Assembly (NCBI RefSeq): GCF_000801955.1
Contig: NZ_JSZO01000023.1
Location: 1 to 32,545 of the forward strand
Source: Ralstonia sp. A12
GTDB lineage: Bacteria; Pseudomonadota; Gammaproteobacteria; Burkholderiales; Burkholderiaceae
Reading direction: 5' to 3'
DNA: 32,545 bases
Made by a program: the position numbers and the translations under genes. Under the pieces are notes generated by a model. It saw nothing but the letters and a program-made list of their open reading frames with translations, had not been told where the DNA came from and did no database searches. Below, piece after piece: positions 10,294 to 19,709 of the stretch. Positions within the stretch are counted from its first letter, which is position 1; every line of letters begins with the position of its first letter.

Positions 10294-12041
10294 AGCAAGC
10301 CCTCCCCTCGAATCAGGCGGCGCGCTGTCGCCTCAACAAACTGTTCGTCCTGCCCGAGCGGGTGGTGCGCAAAGGCCAGATGCAGATATTCGTGTGTCAG
10401 CGCGATGCGGTCTTCCTCGCTGGCGAGCCGATGGATGTAGAGCCGGTTGCGGCGCGCATCGGCATACGGGCGGCCTTCGTGCACCACGCACACGGCGGGC
10501 AGCGGCGGCGTCTCGTAGCCGGGCTCGGCGCCCAGACGCGCAGACCAGCGCGGCGCCTGCGCCTGCAGCCACTGCTGCGCGCCTGCCACCGGTGAGCAAT
10601 CGCCCGCCACCGGACTCTGGAACGAGGTGAGCGTTGCCTGCGGCCACCATTGCGCGAGGATGCGGTCAAACCCCTGGCCACGCTGCGCGGCAGCGCGCGC
10701 GGCGGTCCAGCTCATCTGGCCGCGTGCGCTGATCGTGCCGTGGTACTGCACGGACTGGCCGACCAGCACGAGTGCATCGGTAAATTCCGCCGCATTGCGC
10801 GCGGCGGCGGCGGGCGGGCGCGACAGCACACGCTGCGTGCGCGAGCTGTCGGCGATGCGGTAGCAGCCCTTGTCACGCGAGGCGTGCTGCACGAGGTAGC
10901 TGCGCGCCGCCACGGCCAAGGCGCGGGCGGCTTGCGGCTCGGTCAGATTGCCTTCGCGCTCCACGACGCGCGCCACGTAGTCGTTCATGCCGAGCCGGCC
11001 GGTGATGACGGTCGCGTTGTTCTCGCGCGCCAGGGTCAGCTCGCCGCGGCTCTCGATCGGCAGCGTATTGCCGTTGACGAAGCGCACGGTGTAGCGGCCT
11101 TCCAGGCGACCGGGGCCGACCGGCTTGCTGTCGATGTCGCGCACGTCCCAGATCGGATAGCGCGCGAAGAATTCCACCGCCACACAGGCGTCGTCGTCGG
11201 GCACGGGCGTCTGCTCGATCAGCGGCGTGAGACGTGGCGCGGCGGCGGCCAGCACCTGGTTGCTGGAGCCCACGCCGCCCAGCCACACGGGCGTGCCATC
11301 GGCCAGCCAACCGGCAGCACCGCCGATCGACGCGCCGGGGCGCTGCGGGTCAGGCATGGTCCACGTCTTGGCGCGCAGCAAGCCACCGAAGTACGACACA
11401 GTGCCCTCGCCGCGCCCGACGGTCAGCACGGAGACGAGCGTTTGTGCGGCGGTCTCACGCCCATCGGCGGGCACGCTGTGCAACGCGCTCAGCAGATCGG
11501 CAACGGGGACGCGGCGCGCGGGTTGCATGGCGCGCAGGTCACGCAGCCACGTGGGTGCGTTGGCTTGCTGCCAGAAGCGGCGCCAGTCGGCGCCATCCAG
11601 GCCCAGGCGTGCCGGTTCGAAATAGCGACCGCACGATTGGATGAGCGCGCGCTCGCGGTCGATGCTCTGGCCGGCCGTGCAGCAATAGACCTCTTCGGCA
11701 TCGTTGCCGTGACACGTGTAGTCGGGCGTGTTGATGCGGCGCGAGACGAGGTAGCTGTAGACGAAGAGCTTCCAGATGCTGCCGAGCGGCGTTTCAGTGT
11801 CACGCGGCAAAGCGGTGGCTTGCGGCATGCCACCGGCTGCGCTGGTGACGGTGCTGGCGCTGAACTGCCAGAGCTTGGCATCGTCGCCCTGCAAGGCGGC
11901 AAATCGTAACTGCGGCAGTTGCGGCGACGGCGCAGCAACAGGTACGGCAACGGCGTGCCCCGAATGCCCAACGAGCGCGAGTGCGCCGCCGGCCCAGATC
12001 AGGCCGGTCAGCACGCCGCGCGCAAGCAGGCTGGAGCGCAT
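10290..12041 (-). CDS. yfaQ: DUF2300 (YfaQ-like) envelope protein with PBP-like, SpoIID-like and HExxH modules
   Basis: A 583-aa exported protein; the signal or anchor segment is residues 1-32. I chose ATG 12041 because GGAG lies at the end of the preceding gene and the signal peptide follows at once. Three modules are visible. Residues 80-260 resemble a penicillin-binding or serine beta-lactamase fold: SxxK at S88-I-W-K91, SCG at 136-138 in the SxN position, and K-T-W where KTG is expected. The middle part resembles SpoIID (GMNDYVARVV, then ARALAVAARSYLVQHA and CYRIADSSRTQ). The C-terminus has HEYLH at 550-554 with Glu566/570 downstream, a gluzincin-type zinc site. The family is annotated only as unknown function; activity on peptidoglycan is my inference. 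The SxN and KTG changes may mean a binding rather than catalytic role. Confidence 0.88.
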   Translation of the reverse strand: MRSSLLARGVLTGLIWAGGALALVGHSGHAVAVPVAAPSPQLPQLRFAALQGDDAKLWQFSASTVTSAAGGMPQATALPRDTETPLGSIWKLFVYSYLVSRRINTPDYTCHGNDAEEVYCCTAGQSIDRERALIQSCGRYFEPARLGLDGADWRRFWQQANAPTWLRDLRAMQPARRVPVADLLSALHSVPADGRETAAQTLVSVLTVGRGEGTVSYFGGLLRAKTWTMPDPQRPGASIGGAAGWLADGTPVWLGGVGSSNQVLAAAAPRLTPLIEQTPVPDDDACVAVEFFARYPIWDVRDIDSKPVGPGRLEGRYTVRFVNGNTLPIESRGELTLARENNATVITGRLGMNDYVARVVEREGNLTEPQAARALAVAARSYLVQHASRDKGCYRIADSSRTQRVLSRPPAAAARNAAEFTDALVLVGQSVQYHGTISARGQMSWTAARAAAQRGQGFDRILAQWWPQATLTSFQSPVAGDCSPVAGAQQWLQAQAPRWSARLGAEPGYETPPLPAVCVVHEGRPYADARRNRLYIHRLASEEDRIALTHEYLHLAFAHHPLGQDEQFVEATARRLIRGEGLL

Positions 12042-12048
12042 TGCCGCT

Positions 12049-15000
12049 TCACTCCACCTTGTACGGAAAGCTGGCCGTCTTGCCGTCGCCCTGGAGCGCC
12101 TTGGCTTCCGGCTGATACATGCGGAAGTAGCGCACAGGCGGCAGCGCAAAGCGACCCGGCAACGAGAAGCGCACGAGTTGGCGCAGCACGGTCGGCCGCT
12201 CCAGCGCCGGTACCGGCTGGTTATACGAGAGCTGACCCATTTCGTAGGCCGCCTTGCGCTCGAACGGCTGCGGGCCATTGCCTTCGTTCGGCTCGCCCTT
12301 CAGGCCGTCGATCTGGATGCCCCAGGTGGTGGCTTCCACCTCGGCGCCCGGCGGCAGCGGTACTTCAACCAGGCCATAGCGGAACGTGCCCTGACGCGGT
12401 GTCAGCACCACCTCGTCGACATACAACGCGTTGCTGTCGAGCGTGTCGCCCGGCTTGACCGGCTTGGCCGTGAAGGCGATGCCGCTGCTGTTGGCGTCGG
12501 CCGCCGGCTGCTTGGGCGCCTTCGGGTCCGGCTTGGCCGGCGTGGAGTCGATCGGCTCCAGGCGGTACAGCTTGCGCTCCACCGTGATCGGCAGCTTGGA
12601 CACTTCCGGCGCACGGCTGCGGTAGGACACGATGGCCGATTGCGTCGTCACGTCGGTCGGTGCGGTCGTCAGGTCGAGCGCGGCGGGCACCTGCGCGCCA
12701 CTCCAGCGCCACGTCGGCACACCCACCGGCGAGCGAGCCGCCTGCCAGCCACCCGCCGACACCGTCGGCTGGATAGCAGCAACGCTCGCGCCTTGCAGAC
12801 CACCCAGGCCCTTCTGCAGCCAGACCAGCGCGATGGCGCGATCCATCGTCGGCATGGCGGCACTGGCGCGTGCCAGCAGCGGCGCCGGGTCAGCAGCCGA
12901 ACGGCCACCGCCCATCAGCAACAGGCTCTGCACCAGCGGCGAGTTGTCTGCCGCCAGCGCATTGCGTGCAGCGATGTCAGCCGAGACTAGCGCTTCGGGC
13001 ACCGGCTGACCAATCTGGCGCATCAGTTGCGCCGTCAGCACCGTTGCCACCTGGCGACCACGCGGGGAATCCGGCGCGACGAAGATCAGGCTGTCGCCCG
13101 CGGCGGGCTCAGCGTCGGCCGGGGCCTTGGCGTTGCGTGCGAGTTCGTTCGCTACGCCCGACAGCGGCGTTGCCACCGGCAGGCCCATCTCGTTGGCAAA
13201 CCACAGCGCCAACGCGCGGTGCAGCAGCGGCTCGTTCTGGCTGGTGCGCTTGTAGGCTTCGAGCACCTGCTTCCAGTTATCTGCCGGCAGGCTGATGCCG
13301 ACCGAGCGGCTGGCGAGCCAATCCGCGTAGTACGCATACGACGTGATGAGCGCGCTGCTGGTCGTCAGCTCACCCCACCAGCCGAAGGTGCCGTTGGTGC
13401 CGGCCAGCAGTGCCAGACGCTGACGCTGCGTGCGCAGTAGCGCATCGACGCCTTGCGTGCCGGCCGGGCCGCTATCTCCCGTACTGCCCAGGCGGGCGCC
13501 CGTGGCGGCAAGGCTCTGCTGGGCGAGTGCCAGCGGAATCAGGCGGCTGGCGGTCTGCTCGGCGCAACCGTACGGGTACTCGATCAGGTCATCGGCCACG
13601 CGGGCGAACTGGCTGGCCGTGTTGCCAACCACGCGCAGACGCACGTCGCGCGCATCGGCAGGCAGGCCCAGCGGCAGGCGCGTGCCTTGCAGCTGCGTGA
13701 GCGGGACGACGTTTTCGCGGTCCGCCAGCCAGCCGGTGGCATCCAGCTTGAGGGTGGTCTGCAGGCGGTCCGACACGGCATCGCCCTGCTTCAGCTCGGC
13801 ATTGATGACACCCGCCTGCAAGGCAGTGACCGGCGCGCGCAGATAGTTGGCACCGCGCTTGAGCGTCACGCGCTGGTTGATGTTCAGGCCGGCGCCCGAG
13901 ACGATCCAGTCGGCGGTGATGTCCTTGTCGGTCTGGTTGAAGGCGACCATGTCCAGGCGCGGCTGATCGCTTTCGCGGAAGCGCTGTGGGCCGGTCCACT
14001 TCAGATACAGCGGCTTGTCGGAGCGGATGTTGGCCGTGCGCTGACCGACGATGCCATCCGATGCGCCCGTGGTCGACACTGCACGCACCGTGATGCGCCA
14101 ACGCGCCAGCGAATCGGGCATCTTGAACGTCATGCGCGCGCGGCCATCCGCATCGGTCTGCAGGTTGGCAACCCACGCAGCAGTGTCCTGCTCGTCACGA
14201 CGCGGGCGCTCCAGCACCTTCACGCCGCGCTCGTTATGACGGCCGTAGGTGCCGCCCGGCTTGCCCGGCAACGAAGCGAGCGCCAGGTCGTAGCTGATGA
14301 AGCTCTGGCTCGACGTGGTGCGCACGCTGTTGCGGCGCGGGTGGTAGAAGAAATCGACGATGCTGGGTGCCACTTCGGGCTGCAGCACGTAGATCATCTC
14401 GTCGACCACGGACACGGTCAGATTGGCCGGCACCGGCTTGCCCGCCAGCGCGCTGGTCAGGTCCAGCGTGACGGTCTCGCCCGGGGCGTAGACGGCCTTG
14501 CCAGCGTGCACGCTCAGATCCAGCGTCGGCTGCGTAACGACGATGCCGGCGTTCTGGAACACCATGTCGCCATCGCGCACGTAGAGCACCGAGAACGTCA
14601 TGTTCGGGGCGAACTCCGCACCGATCTTGATGCGTGCACGGTACTGCGTGGGCGTGACTTTCTTCAGGCTGAGCCACTCGCCGCCGCGGGTGAGCAGCGC
14701 GTGGCGCTCGACCTTGTCACGCTCCAGCGTGAGCAGTGCGTCGTCCACCGGCAGCGGGAAGGTGATCAGCGCCTCGGCCGTGTCACCAATCTGGTAACGG
14801 TCGCGGTCGAACACCATTTCGATGTTGCCGGGCACAGTCTGCACGCCATCGCCGGCCACCCAGTGGCTCGATGCGGCAAGCAGGTTGCCGGCAGCATCAC
14901 GCACCGACAGCGTGTAGGAGCCCGGTTGGTCGAACTTGACCGGGAAAGTCGCGTTGCCCTTGGCATCCGGAGCCACCGTACCTTCGGTGCGGGTACGCGT

Positions 15001-16839
15001 CTCCAGGCGCACCAGATCCCACTTGGCAGGCGGCGCGCTTGCACCGGCCCCACCGCTTGCACCACCCACGACCGGCATCGGCGTCAGGTTGAACGACACG
15101 TCCTGGCCCGGCGTCGTGAAGTTCGACGTGGTCGACAGCTTGTACGGCGTGGCGCCACGTGCGATCAGCAGCTCACGCGTGACCTTCACGCGGTAGGCCG
15201 CGCCGTCGTTGGCGAACACGGTCACCACGTAACGACTCGGCTCCTTGGCCGCAGGCAGGTCCAGCTTGGCGTTGCCGTCGCCGTCGGTGGTCAGTTCCTG
15301 CTGCTCCAGCTTGACGGGGAACAGGCCGGCGTAGCGCAACTCGCCCTCCACCATCGTCACCTGCTGTGCGCGCAGGCTGACCGACACCTTGCCGTTCTTG
15401 ACCGGCTTGCCGTCCGGATAGCGCAGGCTGATCTTGCCCTTGACCGCTTCGCCCGTGCCATAGCTGGCCTTGTCCAGCGACAGGTTCACGTCAAAGTGCG
15501 GCTTGATGTATTCCGCCACACGGAAGGCGCCGCCATACGTGCCGCCGTTGTAGTCGAAGCGCAGCGAGTAGCCGCCGGCCGGTGCGTTGGACGGCAGCGT
15601 GAAGCGCGCGTCAGCGCCGCTATCTCCAGCCTGGCCAGCCAGGCGCGTAGTGGACGTGGCCACCGGCGCGCCGTTCGGGTCGAGCACCTGCAGCTTGATG
15701 TCGCCGGCAGCCGGCACGGTCGATTCGGTAGCGTTCTTGAAGTTGCGGCCGATGAACTTGACGCGCACTTCATCGCCTGGGCGATAGAGCGGGCGATCGG
15801 TGAAGGCGTACAGCTTGGTGTTGTAGATCTCGCTGTCGTAATAGAAATTCTCGGAGATGAACACGCCGCCCGCGCGATCGTTGCCGATCACGTAGCTGCG
15901 CTCCGGCGAGACATGGCGCAGGTCAGCCGTGCCATCGCTATCGGTGGTGCCAGACGCGAGCACGCCAACGCCGTCGGTCCAGCTTACGGACGAGCCGCTC
16001 ACCGGCTTGCCGCTCTTGCGCTCGGCGGTCCAGACCATCATCCCTTGGGACGTGCCCTTGGTGACGGCCACGGTGTCCGACACGAACAGCAGCGTGTGCG
16101 CGCGGTACGCACCAATCACCGCTTCCACGATGTACAAACCCGCCGGCAGCTTGCCCACCGGGATCATCACGTTGCCGACGTTCTGTGGCATCCATTCGCT
16201 GCTGCTGCCCTCCAGCTTGACGTCCTTGGGCGGCGCGATCGGCTTGGCATCCCAGATCGGGTAACGGAAGCGACCGAGCAGCTCATAGCCCTTGAGCGGC
16301 GCGTACTGCGGGTTGTTCGAGAAGCGCGTGGGTGCCGTCATCTGGTCGCCCATGCTGAACTGCGGCGCGGTCTCCACGGCCTTGCTGCGCGTGGCGAACG
16401 ACAGCACGCGCTGCCATGTGCGGCGGGCCTGGCGCGTCCAGTTGTCCCACAGATACGCGAGCGTGTTGGCCAAGCCTTCGCCCGTGTAGTTCGCCTTCAC
16501 GTCGATGCGGTGCAGGTTCTTCTGCGCCTTCAGGAACTCAAGCGGCTGCGCCACACGGTAGACGAGGATGTCGGCGCCGCCATAGCGGGAGAGCTCGTCC
16601 TTGTATTCACGGCCCGGCGCCTCCAGGCGGACCATCGCTTCCTGGTCGGTGCCGTAGCTGGCGTCCGAGAGCAGGAAGAATGGCTGGCCCTTGATCGGCT
16701 CATAGCCGCTGGGGGGCGCGTCGGCGAAGGTGGGGTTCGGCTTTTCGGGTGCGTCGGCCGCATGAGCGTGGCCCACAAACGCCAGCACCGTCAGGCAGAC
16801 GGCAGCGACCAGATTGAACGAATGCCAACGGTTGCGCAT
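12049..16839 (-). CDS. yfaS: Bacterial alpha-2-macroglobulin (YfaS/MagD type) with CxEQ thioester motif
   Basis: A 1596-aa periplasmic macroglobulin. Residues 1-27 are a signal peptide (ends GHAHA) without a lipobox at the cleavage site, so it is not an obvious lipoprotein. The TDRPLYRPGDEV segment marks the A2M N-terminal MG domains; several more beta-sandwich repeats follow, then the A2M family core (RRDEQDTAAW, DSLARWRITVRAVS) and the thioester domain with YPYGC1092-A-E-Q1095. Family knowledge: such proteins trap or bind proteases, and P. aeruginosa MagD binds neutrophil elastase and sits in an inner-membrane complex with Mag partners. I chose ATG 16839, eight bases after the DUF1175 stop, because a longer reading to 16929 would put 30 residues before the signal peptide. 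The ribosome binding site is weak, suggesting coupling. Confidence 0.95.
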   Translation of the reverse strand: MRNRWHSFNLVAAVCLTVLAFVGHAHAADAPEKPNPTFADAPPSGYEPIKGQPFFLLSDASYGTDQEAMVRLEAPGREYKDELSRYGGADILVYRVAQPLEFLKAQKNLHRIDVKANYTGEGLANTLAYLWDNWTRQARRTWQRVLSFATRSKAVETAPQFSMGDQMTAPTRFSNNPQYAPLKGYELLGRFRYPIWDAKPIAPPKDVKLEGSSSEWMPQNVGNVMIPVGKLPAGLYIVEAVIGAYRAHTLLFVSDTVAVTKGTSQGMMVWTAERKSGKPVSGSSVSWTDGVGVLASGTTDSDGTADLRHVSPERSYVIGNDRAGGVFISENFYYDSEIYNTKLYAFTDRPLYRPGDEVRVKFIGRNFKNATESTVPAAGDIKLQVLDPNGAPVATSTTRLAGQAGDSGADARFTLPSNAPAGGYSLRFDYNGGTYGGAFRVAEYIKPHFDVNLSLDKASYGTGEAVKGKISLRYPDGKPVKNGKVSVSLRAQQVTMVEGELRYAGLFPVKLEQQELTTDGDGNAKLDLPAAKEPSRYVVTVFANDGAAYRVKVTRELLIARGATPYKLSTTSNFTTPGQDVSFNLTPMPVVGGASGGAGASAPPAKWDLVRLETRTRTEGTVAPDAKGNATFPVKFDQPGSYTLSVRDAAGNLLAASSHWVAGDGVQTVPGNIEMVFDRDRYQIGDTAEALITFPLPVDDALLTLERDKVERHALLTRGGEWLSLKKVTPTQYRARIKIGAEFAPNMTFSVLYVRDGDMVFQNAGIVVTQPTLDLSVHAGKAVYAPGETVTLDLTSALAGKPVPANLTVSVVDEMIYVLQPEVAPSIVDFFYHPRRNSVRTTSSQSFISYDLALASLPGKPGGTYGRHNERGVKVLERPRRDEQDTAAWVANLQTDADGRARMTFKMPDSLARWRITVRAVSTTGASDGIVGQRTANIRSDKPLYLKWTGPQRFRESDQPRLDMVAFNQTDKDITADWIVSGAGLNINQRVTLKRGANYLRAPVTALQAGVINAELKQGDAVSDRLQTTLKLDATGWLADRENVVPLTQLQGTRLPLGLPADARDVRLRVVGNTASQFARVADDLIEYPYGCAEQTASRLIPLALAQQSLAATGARLGSTGDSGPAGTQGVDALLRTQRQRLALLAGTNGTFGWWGELTTSSALITSYAYYADWLASRSVGISLPADNWKQVLEAYKRTSQNEPLLHRALALWFANEMGLPVATPLSGVANELARNAKAPADAEPAAGDSLIFVAPDSPRGRQVATVLTAQLMRQIGQPVPEALVSADIAARNALAADNSPLVQSLLLMGGGRSAADPAPLLARASAAMPTMDRAIALVWLQKGLGGLQGASVAAIQPTVSAGGWQAARSPVGVPTWRWSGAQVPAALDLTTAPTDVTTQSAIVSYRSRAPEVSKLPITVERKLYRLEPIDSTPAKPDPKAPKQPAADANSSGIAFTAKPVKPGDTLDSNALYVDEVVLTPRQGTFRYGLVEVPLPPGAEVEATTWGIQIDGLKGEPNEGNGPQPFERKAAYEMGQLSYNQPVPALERPTVLRQLVRFSLPGRFALPPVRYFRMYQPEAKALQGDGKTASFPYKVE

Positions 16840-16847
16840 GAGTTTTT

Positions 16848-17552
16848 CTACCGTGTCAAAAAGGCCAGACGAAACACGCCGATGAAGTTGGGATTGCCGC
16901 CCTGCGGCTGCCAGCGCGAGTCTTTCCATTGCATCAATTCAGAGACCGGGACCGCGCGCAGACCGTTGTCGGTGCGGGTGACGGTGCCGGTGTGGTAAGC
17001 GATGTAGCGATCCATCCAGATCATCAGATGCTGGTCGTCGCCTTGATCGAAGAAGAGCAGATCGCCCGGGAGCGCCTGGTTGACGTCCTTGGCAATGAAG
17101 CGGCTGTTCTGCTGGATGAGCCCGAGCGCAGAGACATACGCGCCGGTGCTGCCATCAATGCGTGCCCAACGCTGCGTGAGCGTGCGCTGGGCGGGCGTAA
17201 GGTTCAGCTCGGGCGGCAGTTGCCGCGCGGATTCCGCATCGCGCATGCCGTTGGCGCGCAGCCAGCGGGGGTCGTGCGGGCGCAAGGCCTCGCCGGCGGC
17301 GAAACGCACGAGGCCGGCGCAGTCACGGTGCGTCCAGCGCGGCGTCGGCCCCTGGCGCAGCTGCTCGTTGACGATGCGTACGAACCAAGCGCGGAACACG
17401 CTCGATTGATCCGGCGTGAGCGCGTCGAGGTCTGCCGGTGCGGCGTCCGCCCAGCCGGACAACGCGTGCGCATACGGAGCGAGCAGACAGCCGCCGGCTG
17501 CCGCCAACCAGCGGCGACGGCTCAGCACGGCGGCCGAGGCGCGCGGTGTCAT
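16848..17552 (-). CDS. yfaT: DUF1175 (YfaT-like) protein, probable NlpC/P60-type cysteine hydrolase, Tat-like signal
   Basis: A 234-aa exported protein. The N-terminus [11 protein letters not shown] (11-21) followed by a hydrophobic stretch and AHA (28-30) fits a twin-arginine signal peptide. The mature part carries RDC78AGLVRF, then [15 protein letters not shown]175LMIWMD, then AYH187TG. This is the layout of NlpC/P60 peptidases: Cys in D-C-S/A-G-L, His after the PGDL.FF strand, and a third polar residue. These enzymes usually cut peptide bonds in peptidoglycan stems. The start ATG overlaps the DUF2138 stop (ATGA). DUF1175 is formally of unknown function; the hydrolase call is from motifs and was not tested by alignment. 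Confidence 0.9.
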   Translation of the reverse strand: MTPRASAAVLSRRRWLAAAGGCLLAPYAHALSGWADAAPADLDALTPDQSSVFRAWFVRIVNEQLRQGPTPRWTHRDCAGLVRFAAGEALRPHDPRWLRANGMRDAESARQLPPELNLTPAQRTLTQRWARIDGSTGAYVSALGLIQQNSRFIAKDVNQALPGDLLFFDQGDDQHLMIWMDRYIAYHTGTVTRTDNGLRAVPVSELMQWKDSRWQPQGGNPNFIGVFRLAFLTR

Positions 17553-19417
17553 TGCGTGCTGGCGTTGTCAGCAGGAACAGGCGCCGCCGCCTCGGTGGCA
17601 GGCGCATCGGCAGGCGCCGCCGACGGGGCCGACGCCGCGGCCGTGTCTGCCGGCGCAGGCGGCGTACCGTCGCCGCCGGCCGGCAGACCGTGCCCGCTCG
17701 ACAGCCACGTCACCGGCACCCAGCCACGCGACGACGGCACACCGCCATCCAGCGCCAGCGACACCGGCGCATACCGCGCCAGCGCCTTGAGCTTCGGGAA
17801 CAGGTGTGTCTGTGCAGCGTTCAGGAACACGGCTTCCTGGTCGGCGGGCAGCGCAGCACCGGCTTCGCGGCGCACGAGCGGCGCGAGCGATGCAGGCGTC
17901 ATCGTCAGGACGATGCGTTCGGTCTTGTCCTTCGGCAAGCTGTCAGCCACCGCAGGGAACCGCTTGGCGAGCACGGCCAGCGCATCGTCAACGAGGCGCG
18001 CGTCCGGCGAAAACACCACCACGTCGCCCGCAATCGCCAGCGTGACCGGAAAGTAACGCTCCCACGACAACTGCGCCCCAAACGGTGCCTCGGCCGATTT
18101 CGCGGTGCCGTAGCGTGCGCTCACCGGGCGCTGCCACAGCGTGGCGTTGGCCGGGCCCTGGCGTGTCGTCACCGGCAGGCGCTTGTACGGGCCGGACTTG
18201 TCATCCGCCTGTGCCTTGGATTCATATGAGCCGATGATCTGGCCGAACAACGCAGCCAACGCTGGCTTGACCGCTTCAGCCTGCGAGGCCGACGACAGCT
18301 TCGCCACGAACAGCGGCGCCACCAGCGATGACTTGCCGTACCAGCACGCCGCAGCCGGGCCAGCAAAGGCGTCGCCGACATGCGCGGCGGCTTCGCTGAC
18401 TTCCTTGGCGTCGCCAGCCACGTTACGCAACAGTGCGCCGGCGGCCTTCCAGTCAACAGGTAGTGTGGCGCAAGCGGCCGGGTCAGACGGCAGCGCGCGC
18501 CACAGGCCAGCGTTGTCCCACTTGGCCGAAAGGTGGCTCGGGTCAATGAGCGCGGCACTCTGCCAGCCATTGCCCCCGCCGTCACCCTTGCCCGAACCAA
18601 AGTCGAAGCGCAACGCCTCGATGCCCGGGAAGTACTGCTGATAGCCGAACGACAGATAGTTGGCGCTCACCACAACGTGATGGCCCGTCGGCTCTTGTGC
18701 GGGCAGCGCGTACGCCGTGCCTTGCGCGTTGCGCTTGCCAGTGTCATCCGACAGCAGCGCGGCCAGCGCGCTCGCCTGCTTGGAAATCGGCTTGCCGTCC
18801 TTGTCCAGCAGGATGCCCGGCTCGGACAGCGCGATCAGCCGGTCGCCCTTGCTGGCGATCAGGATCGAGCGCGTGGCCGAGAGCCGCAACGCATAGACCG
18901 GCGCGCCGGAATCGCCCAGCGCATCGGCCACCTTGGTGAGCTGCGTATCGCTTGTGGCCACGGTGGCGACGGCTTCCAGCGCTTTCGCCAAGCCGTTGCG
19001 CTGCATCGAGAGCACCCAATAGCGCAGCTTGTCGTCCGGGCCTCGCCACAGCATCACGCGGGCGGGCTCGTCAAACACATGCTTGAGCACCGTCTCGGCC
19101 AGGTCGAGCTTCTGCTCGTACGCAAGGCGACGCAGCGCGCCGGCCACCGAGAGGCGGTCTTCGTTGCCCTCGTAGTAGGCGACGAAATCTTCGGTCAGCA
19201 CATCGCGCAGCAGCGGCACGCGCAGCACGTCGCGCGGCAGTTGCGACAGGCTCTGGCTGTCGATCAAGGCATCGGGGTAAGTCAAGTCGAGCTGGACCTG
19301 ACGGGCGTGCAGCGCGCGCGTGCGACTGAACGGGTGCCAGACCATCTGCACCACCGCCGCGCCGGCAACGACCAGGGCGACCGCGCCAACGGCGATCTGC
19401 TTGCGTGTGAGCTTCAT
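17549..19417 (-). CDS. yfaA: DUF2138 (YfaA-like) membrane-anchored protein
   Basis: First gene of the macroglobulin operon; 622 aa. Residues 1-6 are basic and 8-26 form one hydrophobic segment without a clear cleavage site, so it is probably anchored in the inner membrane with a large periplasmic domain. Recognisable DUF2138 features include [17 protein letters not shown] near the start, [19 protein letters not shown], and [29 protein letters not shown] cut by variable parts. The last 45 residues are an Ala/Pro-rich, probably disordered tail. No function is known; in P. aeruginosa Mag partners hold the macroglobulin at the membrane, so a scaffold role is a reasonable inference. No Shine-Dalgarno is seen before ATG 19417; the purine-rich GGAGG there is on the opposite strand. 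Confidence 0.88.
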   Translation of the reverse strand: MKLTRKQIAVGAVALVVAGAAVVQMVWHPFSRTRALHARQVQLDLTYPDALIDSQSLSQLPRDVLRVPLLRDVLTEDFVAYYEGNEDRLSVAGALRRLAYEQKLDLAETVLKHVFDEPARVMLWRGPDDKLRYWVLSMQRNGLAKALEAVATVATSDTQLTKVADALGDSGAPVYALRLSATRSILIASKGDRLIALSEPGILLDKDGKPISKQASALAALLSDDTGKRNAQGTAYALPAQEPTGHHVVVSANYLSFGYQQYFPGIEALRFDFGSGKGDGGGNGWQSAALIDPSHLSAKWDNAGLWRALPSDPAACATLPVDWKAAGALLRNVAGDAKEVSEAAAHVGDAFAGPAAACWYGKSSLVAPLFVAKLSSASQAEAVKPALAALFGQIIGSYESKAQADDKSGPYKRLPVTTRQGPANATLWQRPVSARYGTAKSAEAPFGAQLSWERYFPVTLAIAGDVVVFSPDARLVDDALAVLAKRFPAVADSLPKDKTERIVLTMTPASLAPLVRREAGAALPADQEAVFLNAAQTHLFPKLKALARYAPVSLALDGGVPSSRGWVPVTWLSSGHGLPAGGDGTPPAPADTAAASAPSAAPADAPATEAAAPVPADNASTQ

Positions 19418-19459
19418 GGAGGAATCTGCGGCAAGGCTGGAGAGGGCCGGCAGATTGAA

Positions 19460-19582
19460 ACAACCGGCTCACGATCCGTCGCGAGCGGCCCGAGGTTGGC
19501 CTGAGAAGCGCAGCTGTACACGGGTACAGCGAGCATCGCAGGGCCAAGATCGGGCCGCGCAGCAGGATCGTGAGCCGGTTGT
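19460..19582. repeat. 123-nt nested inverted repeat before the macroglobulin operon
   Basis: The outer arms are 18 bases each and perfectly complementary (19460-19477 with 19565-19582). Inside are further matching arms: 8 bp (19485-19492 with 19551-19558), 8 bp with one bulged G (19496-19503 with 19539-19547), and a 7-bp tip hairpin (19513-19519 with 19524-19530, loop ACGG). About 41 base pairs form in 123 nt. No G-U pairs favour either strand and no T-run follows. It occupies most of the 353-base gap 19418-19770 together with the rpoC terminator. It could be an extragenic palindromic element or a leader RNA of the operon. A TATGAT at 19614-19609 on the minus strand lacks a good -35. Confidence 0.75.
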
Positions 19583-19709
19583 AAAAAGTGCCGGTCTATA
19601 ACCGCGTGATCATAGCCGTTGCGATGTTAAGGCAGGTTAACGTTTCGAGAAAATCAGAGCACGCTGAGGCCGGCGTCTACCCAGTTGTTGTTTGCGCGAC
19701 ATGCAGGCG

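Noticed and set aside
12042-12278. 79-residue extension of the DUF2300 gene
   Set aside because: It lies inside the macroglobulin coding sequence in another frame, is Arg-rich, and would bury the signal peptide.
16840-16929. 30-residue extension of the macroglobulin gene
   Set aside because: It overlaps the end of the DUF1175 gene and would precede the signal peptide; ATG 16839 fits better.
13453-16998. 1181-codon plus-strand open frame opposite the macroglobulin gene
   Set aside because: Same antisense effect; no start site signals, no domains, and it spans two real minus-strand genes.
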